Below, in pieces: positions 57,739 through 64,000 of a stretch of 64,000 nt of DNA. A program made the position numbers and the translations under genes. This DNA is from Pseudonocardia oroxyli. Lineage in GTDB: Bacteria > Actinomycetota > Actinomycetes > Mycobacteriales > Pseudonocardiaceae. Numbering within the stretch: the stretch's first letter is position 1; every line of letters begins with the position of its first letter. The DNA is taken from contig NZ_FNBE01000017.1 of NCBI RefSeq assembly GCF_900102195.1, forward strand, positions 107,275-171,274, given 5' to 3'. The notes under the pieces were generated by a model. That model was not told the origin of the DNA. It made no database searches and worked only from the letters and a program-made list of their open reading frames with translations.

Positions 57739-58223
57739 CCGGCGCCACCCGGGCGGCCCGGCAGGGTCTGATCATCGAGCTGGTCTCGCGGCACACGGTG
57801 CGCAGCCAGGGCGAGCTGCTCGTGCTGCTGGAGGAGCACGGCGTCGACACCACCCAGGCCACGTTGTCCCGGGACCTGGACGAGCTCGGGGCCGTCAAGC
57901 TGCGCGGGGCGGACGGCGGGCAGCCCGCCTACGTGATCCCGGAGGACGGGAGCCCCGTCCGCGGCGTCGAGGGGGGCACGTCGCGCCTCGAACGCCTGCT
58001 GTCCGAGCTGCTCGTCTCCACCGACTCGAGCGGCAACATGGCGGTCCTGCGCACCCCGCCCGGAGCGGCGCACTACCTTGCGAGTGCACTGGACCGCGCG
58101 TCGCTGAGCATCGTCGTCGGCACCATCGCGGGAGACGACACGATCTTCGTGGTCGCCCGTGAACCGCTGACCGGCGCCCAGCTGGCCGACCGGCTACAGA
58201 ACCTGCATGAAGGAGCATCGTGA
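57735..58223 (+). CDS. argR: Arginine repressor
   Basis: 162 residues. N-terminal winged helix (RQGLIIELVSRHTVRSQGEL, TTQATLSRDLDELGAVKLRG) and C-terminal hexamerising arginine-binding domain (TPPGAAHYLASALDRASLSI, VGTIAGDDTIFVVARE, where GTIAGDDT binds arginine). Represses arginine genes when arginine is plentiful, very likely at the TGCA-N6-TGCA sites before argC, and so controls its own gene within the operon. ATG overlaps the argF stop. Confidence 0.96.
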   Translation: MTGATRAARQGLIIELVSRHTVRSQGELLVLLEEHGVDTTQATLSRDLDELGAVKLRGADGGQPAYVIPEDGSPVRGVEGGTSRLERLLSELLVSTDSSGNMAVLRTPPGAAHYLASALDRASLSIVVGTIAGDDTIFVVAREPLTGAQLADRLQNLHEGAS

Positions 58224-59644
58224 GCAAGGTCCTGACCTCCCTCCCGAAGGGCGAGCGCATCGGCATCGCCTTCTCGGGCGGCCTCGACACCTCGGTGGCG
58301 GTCGCCTGGATGCGCGACAAGGGCGGGATCCCGTGCACCTACACGGCAGACCTCGGCCAGTACGACGAGGCGGACATCGCGGGCATCCCGGAGCGGGCCA
58401 CGCAGTACGGCGCCGAGATCGCCCGCGCGGTGGACATCAAGCCCCAGCTGGTCGACGAGGGGCTGGCCGCGCTGGCGTGCGGCGCGTTCCACATCCGGTC
58501 CGGCGGGCGCACGTACTTCAACACCACGCCGCTGGGCCGCGCCGTCACCGGCACCCTGCTCGTCCGGGCCATGCAGGCGGACGAGGTCAACATCTGGGGT
58601 GACGGGTCGACCTACAAGGGCAACGACATCGAGCGGTTCTACCGCTACGGCCTGCTGGCCAACCCCGAGCTGCGGATCTACAAGCCCTGGCTGGACGCGG
58701 ACTTCGTCGGCGAGCTCGGCGGGCGGGACGAGATGAGCCGCTGGCTCACCGCCCACGGCCTGCCCTACCGGGACTCGGCGGAGAAGGCCTACTCGACCGA
58801 CGCGAACATCTGGGGCGCCACGCACGAGGCGAAGACCCTCGAGCACCTGGACGTCTCGCTGGAGACCGTCGAGCCGATCATGGGCGTGCGGTTCTGGGAC
58901 CCGGCGGTCGCCATCGAGACCGAGGACGTCGCCGTCACGTTCGAGGCGGGCAGGCCGGTGGCGCTGAACGGCAGGCGCTTCGCCACGGCCGTCGACCTGG
59001 TGCTGGAGGCGAACGCCATCGGCGGCAGGCACGGCCTGGGCATGTCCGACCAGATCGAGAACCGGATCATCGAGGCCAAGTCGCGGGGGATCTACGAGGC
59101 CCCCGGCATGGCGCTGCTGTTCGCCGCCTACGAGCGGCTGATCAACGCGATCCACAACGAGGACACCGTCGCCAACTATCACAACGAGGGCCGCAAGCTC
59201 GGCAGGCTGCTCTACGAGGGCCGCTGGCTGGACCCGCAGGCGCTCATGGTGCGCGAGTCGGTGCAGCGGTGGATCGCCTCGCTGGTCACCGGCACCGTCA
59301 CGCTGCGGCTGCGGCGGGGAGACGACTACACGGTCCTGAACACCGAGGGCACCGGCTTCTCCTACCACCCGGAGCGGCTGTCGATGGAGCGCGTCGAGAA
59401 CGCCGCCTTCGGTCCCACGGACCGGATCGGCCAGCTGACCATGCGCAACCTGGACATCGCCGACTCCCGCGCCAAGCTCGAGGCCTACGCGGACCAGCCC
59501 GCCGAGCAGGGCACCGTGCTGGTGGAGCACGGCACGCTGTTCGGGGAGCTGCCCTCGGGCGGGTTCGACCGGATCGCCGCGGGTGAGGACGGCGGCGAGG
59601 GCGCCTCGCTCGACGCCGCGGCACTCGAGTCGGGTACGGACTGA
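58220..59644 (+). CDS. argG: Argininosuccinate synthase
   Basis: Condenses citrulline and aspartate with ATP. 474 residues, the longer ArgG form: IGIAFSGGLDTSVAVAWMRD (ATP PP-loop SGGLDTS), YFNTTPLGRAVTGTLLVRAM, NIWGDGSTYKGNDIERFYRY, TEDVAVTFEAGRPVALNGRR and ANYHNEGRKLGRLLYEGRW. GTG 58220 lies behind AAGGAG and overlaps the argR stop. The 40-residue C-terminal tail is Gly/Glu/Asp-rich. Confidence 0.96.
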   Translation: MSKVLTSLPKGERIGIAFSGGLDTSVAVAWMRDKGGIPCTYTADLGQYDEADIAGIPERATQYGAEIARAVDIKPQLVDEGLAALACGAFHIRSGGRTYFNTTPLGRAVTGTLLVRAMQADEVNIWGDGSTYKGNDIERFYRYGLLANPELRIYKPWLDADFVGELGGRDEMSRWLTAHGLPYRDSAEKAYSTDANIWGATHEAKTLEHLDVSLETVEPIMGVRFWDPAVAIETEDVAVTFEAGRPVALNGRRFATAVDLVLEANAIGGRHGLGMSDQIENRIIEAKSRGIYEAPGMALLFAAYERLINAIHNEDTVANYHNEGRKLGRLLYEGRWLDPQALMVRESVQRWIASLVTGTVTLRLRRGDDYTVLNTEGTGFSYHPERLSMERVENAAFGPTDRIGQLTMRNLDIADSRAKLEAYADQPAEQGTVLVEHGTLFGELPSGGFDRIAAGEDGGEGASLDAAALESGTD

Positions 59645-61056
59645 TGCCCGAGTCGAGCGGAGCGTTGTGGGGCGGCCGGTTCACCGGCGGCCCCGCGGAC
59701 GCGCTGGCGGCCCTCAGCAAGTCCACCCAGTTCGACTGGCGGCTCGCGCCCTACGACATCCGCGGCTCCAAGGCGCACGCCCGCGTGCTGCACCGCGCCG
59801 GCCTGCTGACCGATGCCGAGCTCGACGGGATGCTGGAGGCGCTGGACAAGCTGGCGGCGGACGTCGAGTCGGGCTCCTTCGGCCCCGCCGTCGACGACGA
59901 GGACGTGCACAGCGCCCTCGAGCGCGGCCTGATCGAGCGGGCCGGGCCGGAGCTGGGCGGCAAGCTCCGCGCGGGCCGCTCCCGCAACGACCAGGTCGCC
60001 ACCCTGTTCCGGATGTGGCTGCGGGAGGCGGCGCGCCGGATCGGGTCCGGCGTGCTGGACGTCGTGGACGCGCTGGTCACCCAGGCCACCGCCCACCCGA
60101 ACGCCCCGATGCCGGGCCGCACGCACCTGCAGCACGCGCAGCCGGTGCTCCTCGCCCACCAGCTCGGGGCGCACGCCCAGGCGCTCGTCCGAGACGTCGA
60201 GCGGCTGCGGGACTGGGACCGGCGGGCCGCGGTCTCGCCGTACGGGTCCGGGGCGCTCGCCGGGTCGTCGCTGGGGCTCGACCCGGAGGCGGTCGCGGCG
60301 GAGCTGGGCTTCGACTCCTCGGCGGAGAACTCGATCGACGGCACCGCCGCGCGGGACTTCGCCGCCGAGGCCGCCTTCGTCCTCGCGATGGTGGCGGTCG
60401 ACCTCAGCAGGCTGTCGGAGGAGGTCATCCTCTGGGCCACCGCGGAGTTCTCCTACATCACCCTGGACGACGCGTTCTCCACCGGCAGCTCGATCATGCC
60501 GCAGAAGAAGAACCCGGACGTCGCCGAGCTCGCGCGCGGCAAGGCGGGCAGGCTGATCGGCAACCTGACCGGGCTCCTGGCCACGCTCAAGGGCCTCCCG
60601 CTGGCCTACAACCGGGACCTCCAGGAGGACAAGGAGCCGCTGTTCGACTCCGCCGAGCAGCTCGAGGTCCTGCTGCCCGCGGTGTCCGGCATGGTCGAGA
60701 CCCTGGTGTTCCACACCGAGCGGCTCGCCGAGCTGGCCCCGGCCGGGTTCACCCTCGCCACCGACATCGCCGAGTGGCTGGTGCGGCAGGGGGTCCCGTT
60801 CCGGGTGGCGCACGAGGCGGCGGGCGGCTGTGTGCGCGCCGCCGAGGCCCGCGGCGTGGGCCTGGCGGACCTGACGGACGCCGAGCTGGCCCAGGTCCAC
60901 CCCGCGCTGACCCCCGCGGTCCGCGAGGTCCTCACGGTGGCGGGCTCGATCGCCAGCCGGGACGCGCGGGGCGGCACGGCGGGGGTCCGGGTGGAGGAGC
61001 AGCTGGACCGGCTGCGGCTCGTCACGGCGGACCACCGGGCCTGGTGCTCCGCCTGA
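59644..61056 (+). CDS. argH: Argininosuccinate lyase
   Basis: Splits argininosuccinate to arginine and fumarate, the final step. 470 residues of the fumarase/aspartase fold: LWGGRFTGGPADALAALSKS, DDEDVHSALERGLIERAGPE, LRAGRSRNDQVATLFRMWLR, MPGRTHLQHAQPVLLAHQLG and the family signature FSTGSSIMPQKKNPDVAELA (mobile loop with catalytic Ser). ATG shares one base with the argG stop (TGATG). Ends the arginine pathway genes; mpg follows after 92 bp. Confidence 0.97.
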   Translation: MPESSGALWGGRFTGGPADALAALSKSTQFDWRLAPYDIRGSKAHARVLHRAGLLTDAELDGMLEALDKLAADVESGSFGPAVDDEDVHSALERGLIERAGPELGGKLRAGRSRNDQVATLFRMWLREAARRIGSGVLDVVDALVTQATAHPNAPMPGRTHLQHAQPVLLAHQLGAHAQALVRDVERLRDWDRRAAVSPYGSGALAGSSLGLDPEAVAAELGFDSSAENSIDGTAARDFAAEAAFVLAMVAVDLSRLSEEVILWATAEFSYITLDDAFSTGSSIMPQKKNPDVAELARGKAGRLIGNLTGLLATLKGLPLAYNRDLQEDKEPLFDSAEQLEVLLPAVSGMVETLVFHTERLAELAPAGFTLATDIAEWLVRQGVPFRVAHEAAGGCVRAAEARGVGLADLTDAELAQVHPALTPAVREVLTVAGSIASRDARGGTAGVRVEEQLDRLRLVTADHRAWCSA

Positions 61057-61148
61057 GCGCCGCGGGATGCGCGCCCCCGCCCCGACGCCCGCACAGTGGA
61101 GCCACAACGGCCGGATCCGCGGCTCGGGACGCACAGTGTGGAGCCACG

Positions 61149-61811
61149 ATGCTGCTTGATCGCGGTGAGCTCGCGGGCGACGTGCTGCCCGCGGCGCGGC
61201 GGCTGCTGGGCTGCACGGTGGAGGCGGACACGCCGGACGGCACCGTGGCCGTCGAGCTGGTGGAGGTCGAGGCGTACCGCGGGGCGGACGACCCGGCGTC
61301 GCACAGCTACCGGGGGCGGACCCCGCGCAACACGGTGATGTTCGGGCCCGCCGGGCACCTGTACGTGTACTTCGTCTACGGGATGCACTTCTGCGCCAAC
61401 GTGTCCTGCCTCGGCGACGGGGCGGCGGGCGCGGTGCTGCTGCGAGCGGGACGGGTGGTGTCGGACCCGGGGATCGCCCGGGTCCGTCGGCCCACCGCCC
61501 GCACGGACCGCGAGCTGGCGCGCGGGCCCGCCCGTCTGGCCGCACTGCTCGGGCTCGGCCGGGACCACAACGGCCTGGACCTGACCTCGCCGGACTCGCC
61601 GGTGCGGATCGTGGCGGGCGCACCCGTCGCCCCGGAGCGGATCCGGAGCGGACCGCGGGTCGGGGTGGCGGCCGCCCACGAGCTGCCCTGGCGGTTCTGG
61701 ATCGACGGCGCGCCGGAGGTCAGCCCCTATCGCCGGCACACCCCGCGCGTCCGGACCCCGACCCGACCCGACCGACGTACGGCGCGGGGATCGGGGAGGA
61801 TTGGCCCGTGA
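61149..61811 (+). CDS. mpg: 3-methyladenine DNA glycosylase (AAG/MPG family)
   Basis: 220 residues. Excises alkylated and deaminated purines. Motifs: DVLPAARRLLGCTVEADTPD, VELVEVEAYRGADDPASHSY (catalytic Glu in VEAYRG), RTPRNTVMFGPAGHLYVYFV and YGMHFCANVSCLGDGAAGAV, then GPARLAALLGLGRDHNGLDL. ATG chosen by family N-terminus. The 92-bp gap from argH contains two near-copies of CGCACAGTGGAGCCAC (61089 and 61131), the second ending at the start codon. Stop overlaps tyrS (GTGA), the same order as Rv1688-Rv1689 in M. tuberculosis (from memory). Confidence 0.93.
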   Translation: MLLDRGELAGDVLPAARRLLGCTVEADTPDGTVAVELVEVEAYRGADDPASHSYRGRTPRNTVMFGPAGHLYVYFVYGMHFCANVSCLGDGAAGAVLLRAGRVVSDPGIARVRRPTARTDRELARGPARLAALLGLGRDHNGLDLTSPDSPVRIVAGAPVAPERIRSGPRVGVAAAHELPWRFWIDGAPEVSPYRRHTPRVRTPTRPDRRTARGSGRIGP

Positions 61812-63073
61812 GCATCCTCGACGAGCTGGAGTGGCGCGGCCTGATCGCGCAGAGCACGGACCTCGACGCCCTGCGCAAGGACCTCGACGCAGCCGAGCCG
61901 CTCACGCTCTATTGCGGATTCGACCCCACGGCGGCCAGCCTGCACGCCGGCCACCTGATCCCGCTGCTCACCCTGCGCCGCTTCCAGGAGGCGGGGGCCC
62001 GGCCGATCGTGCTGGCGGGCGGGGCCACCGGCCAGATCGGTGACCCGCGGGACGTGGGGGAGCGGTCGCTGCAGAGCGTCGACACCGTCGCGGAGTGGGC
62101 CGGGCTCATCCGCGGCCAGCTCGAGCGGTTCGTGGTCTTCGACGACTCGCCCACCGGGGCGCTGGTCGCGAACAACCTGGACTGGACCGGCGGGCAGAGC
62201 GTCCTGGAGTTCCTGCGGGACGTCGGGAAGCACTTCTCGGTGAACGTGATGCTGGCGCGGGAGACCGTGAAGCGCAGGCTGGCGACGGACGGGTTGTCCT
62301 ACACCGAGTTCAGCTACCTGCTCCTGCAGTCCCAGGACTACCTGGAGCTGTACCGCCGGTACGGCTGTCGGCTGCAGATCGGCGGCTCGGACCAGTGGGG
62401 CAACATCGTCGGCGGAGCGGACCTCATCCGCCGGGTCGACGGGGGCTCCGCCCACGCCATGACCCTCCCGCTCGTCACGGACTCGGAGGGCCGCAAGTTC
62501 GGGAAGTCGACGGGCGGCGGCAACATCTGGCTCGATCCGCGGCTGACGTCGCCGTACGCCTGGTACCAGTACTTCGTGAACGTGGCCGACGCCGACGTGG
62601 GCCGCTACCTGCGGATGTTCACCTTCCTGTCGCGGGAGGAGATCCTCGCGCTCGAGGAGGACACCCGGGAGCGTCCGCACCTGCGGGCGGGGCAGAAGCG
62701 GCTCGCGGCGGAGCTGACCACGCTGGTCCACGGAGCACACCAGACGGAGCAGGTCGTCGCGGCGTCCGCGGCGCTCTTCGGGCGCGGCGAGCTCACCGGG
62801 CTGGACGCGTCCACACTGGACGCCGCGATGAGCGAGGTGCCGACCGCAGACGCGGTGCTGGGGGAGACCACGCTCGTCGACCTGCTGATCGGTACCGGTC
62901 TCGTCGAGTCCCGGGGCGCCGCCCGGCGGGCCGTCGGCGAGGGCGGGGCGTACGTGAACAACGTGAAGATCACCGATGAGGGCTGGACGCCGTCGTCGGC
63001 CGACGTGCTCGCGGGTGGCTGGCTCGTGGTGCGCCGCGGGAAGCGCAACCTGGCCGGCGTCCGCGCGCGGTAA
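61808..63073 (+). CDS. tyrS: Tyrosine-tRNA ligase
   Basis: 421 residues, class I aminoacyl-tRNA synthetase. LYCGFDPTAASLHAGHLIPL holds the HIGH-type motif (HAGH), then ALVANNLDWTGGQSVLEFLR, YLLLQSQDYLELYRRYGCRL, QIGGSDQWGNIVGGADLIRR and KFGKSTGGGNIWLD with the KFGKS loop. C-terminal S4 RNA-binding domain (about 355-420: AVGEGGAYVNNVKITDEGWT). GTG 61808 overlaps the mpg stop. Followed by a strong GC hairpin and then the rRNA operon. Confidence 0.97.
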   Translation: MSILDELEWRGLIAQSTDLDALRKDLDAAEPLTLYCGFDPTAASLHAGHLIPLLTLRRFQEAGARPIVLAGGATGQIGDPRDVGERSLQSVDTVAEWAGLIRGQLERFVVFDDSPTGALVANNLDWTGGQSVLEFLRDVGKHFSVNVMLARETVKRRLATDGLSYTEFSYLLLQSQDYLELYRRYGCRLQIGGSDQWGNIVGGADLIRRVDGGSAHAMTLPLVTDSEGRKFGKSTGGGNIWLDPRLTSPYAWYQYFVNVADADVGRYLRMFTFLSREEILALEEDTRERPHLRAGQKRLAAELTTLVHGAHQTEQVVAASAALFGRGELTGLDASTLDAAMSEVPTADAVLGETTLVDLLIGTGLVESRGAARRAVGEGGAYVNNVKITDEGWTPSSADVLAGGWLVVRRGKRNLAGVRAR

Positions 63074-63096
63074 GCGACGTCACACGGCCGTTCTCT

Positions 63097-63133
63097 CGGG
63101 CTCGGCGCCCCCGTCAGGGGGGTGCCGGGCCCG
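63097..63133 (+). terminator. GC-rich hairpin terminator after tyrS
   Basis: Sixteen-pair stem (63097-63112 with 63117-63133, one bulge and two G-U pairs) and a 4-nt loop, 23 bp after the tyrS stop. No T-run. Confidence 0.65.
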
Positions 63134-63416
63134 ACCCGTCTCGGTGGCGACGCCGTCGGGCCGCGTCGGGGCGACTGCAGGCCCGTGCAGCGCACGCGGA
63201 CTTTCGTACCGGTCGTGACCTGCGAAGACATCGATAACCCACCCCCCGGTTTTCGGGCCCTGAGGGCGTGTGTGTAACTTTCTCGTCGTCGCCAAGGCGG
63301 TCAGCACGACAGACCGGGACGGAATCTCCGGCCCAGAGTCAGACGGCAGGTGGCGACGACAATCGGTTCACACCGACCCGCGAGGGGCGATGGGGATCGG
63401 CGCGGTACCCCGGTGC
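63134..63416. other. Intergenic stretch without a recognised gene
   Basis: Between the tyrS terminator and the first rRNA promoter. It has only short, unconvincing open frames. A TAACTT hexamer at 63275-63280 could be a further -10 element, but no good -35 stands 16-18 bp before it. Confidence 0.5.
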
Positions 63417-63445
63417 TTGACCAGGCCGGTGGAACCGGGTAAGTT
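63417..63445 (+). promoter_or_regulatory. rRNA operon promoter P1
   Basis: TTGACC (63417-63422) and TAAGTT (63440-63445) with a 17-bp spacer: a near-consensus housekeeping sigma promoter about 220 bp before 16S rRNA. Confidence 0.7.
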
Positions 63446-63452
63446 AAGAAAG

Positions 63453-63482
63453 TTGCCTCCGGCCGGTCCGGCCTGGTAGAGT
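63453..63482 (+). promoter_or_regulatory. rRNA operon promoter P2
   Basis: TTGCCT (63453-63458) and TAGAGT (63477-63482) with an 18-bp spacer, 36-37 bp downstream of P1 in tandem. Multiple promoters are usual for actinobacterial rRNA operons. Confidence 0.65.
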
Positions 63483-63545
63483 GACTGCAGACGACGCCCC
63501 CGAGCGTGTATCCCGAGTGGATCCATGCGGAGGTGTGCGGATGTC

Positions 63546-63561
63546 TTTTGAGAACTCAACA
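63546..63561 (+). promoter_or_regulatory. boxA-like rRNA antitermination/leader motif
   Basis: CTTTTGAGAACTCAACA, in the context TGTCTTTTGAGAACT, resembles the NusB-NusE boxA element found in rRNA leaders and the conserved leader block of actinobacterial rrn operons. Confidence 0.6.
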
Positions 63562-63613
63562 GTGTGTCGAGCTATTTTTCTTGTTCTGGCAGTGTTTGTG
63601 CCAGTTCATTGTG

Positions 63614-63648
63614 GGGCTCGTTTCTCCGACCCCGTCGGAGGCGAGCCC
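63614..63648 (+). other. rRNA leader stem-loop
   Basis: GGGCTCG and CTCCGAC pair with GTCGGAG and CGAGCCC to form a strong stem 18 nt before the mature 16S start. A smaller hairpin CTGGCA/TGCCAG precedes it near 63585-63604. Probably part of the 16S processing region. Confidence 0.6.
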
Positions 63649-63665
63649 GTCAGCTAGAGCCAGAT

Positions 63666-64000
<335 letters not shown>

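Noticed and set aside
1..63665. tRNA genes
   Set aside because: I saw no cloverleaf with the T-loop GTTCRANNC and matching acceptor arms in the intergenic gaps; a dedicated scan would settle it.

Overview
The window is high-GC actinobacterial DNA, most likely from a Pseudonocardia-like member of the Pseudonocardiaceae. Three things point there. The 16S rRNA 5' region at the right end looks like that group. GTG starts are frequent. Two blocks match, from memory, gene orders of Mycobacterium tuberculosis: the left block resembles Rv2689c-Rv2699c (DUF4193, DUF3093, dut, DUF3710, OB-fold, DUF3159, ceoC/ceoB, APC permease, TrmA-like methyltransferase). The right block resembles Rv1640c-Rv1659 plus Rv1688-Rv1689 (DUF2156 protein, infC-rpmI-rplT-trmH-pheST, argCJBDFRGH, mpg, tyrS).

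Layout. 1-12.2 kb: housekeeping block with dut, a giant repeat-rich DUF3710 protein, OB-fold and DUF3159 proteins, a frameshifted AbiEi/DUF559 gene, a TrkA-type potassium-regulator pair and a divergent APC permease coupled to an RNA methyltransferase. 12.2-20.2 kb: a hot-dog dehydratase, a copper amine oxidase/permease operon, tex and a tyrosine phosphatase. 20.4-25.7 kb: DEAD-box helicase, ilvD, an unrecognised protein and a FrnE-like DsbA protein. 25.8-30.8 kb: an ShbA-like sigma factor, a three-part racemase/ACT/GNAT fusion, two methyltransferases, aroE and an MSMEG_0570-family protein. 30.8-41.3 kb: DprE2-like reductase, NDMA-dependent alcohol dehydrogenase, NAD kinase, membrane dipeptidase, DUF309, an F420-type LLM oxidoreductase, tatA, a class A penicillin-binding protein, a PLP-dependent sulfur amino acid enzyme and two small proteins. 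41.2-47.6 kb: a decayed AbiEi-type remnant, then infC (with an ATC start codon)-rpmI-rplT-trmH-pheS-pheT. 47.6-52.5 kb: TMEM175-type channel, lipoprotein, rhomboid-like/DUF2156 protein, a metallo-beta-lactamase-fold pseudogene and an AlkD-like protein. 52.5-63.1 kb: the complete arginine operon argCJBDFRGH in one translationally coupled run behind an ArgR-type operator/promoter, then argH-mpg-tyrS. 63.1-64 kb: tandem rRNA promoters, leader and the first ~335 nt of 16S rRNA.

The least explained features are the intergenic palindromes. One family (arms of about 19 bp, usually a CAGA loop) occurs four times, always between convergent genes. A second palindrome, CTTGGG-N3-CCCAAG, forms two arrays in which the distance between units alternates exactly 30 and 44 bp (74-bp period). 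Further pairs flank the two AbiEi-type loci or sit as inverted copies at gene ends. Three genes are visibly broken: two AbiEi/DUF559 loci, and one metallo-hydrolase that appears to have lost its metal-binding motif.
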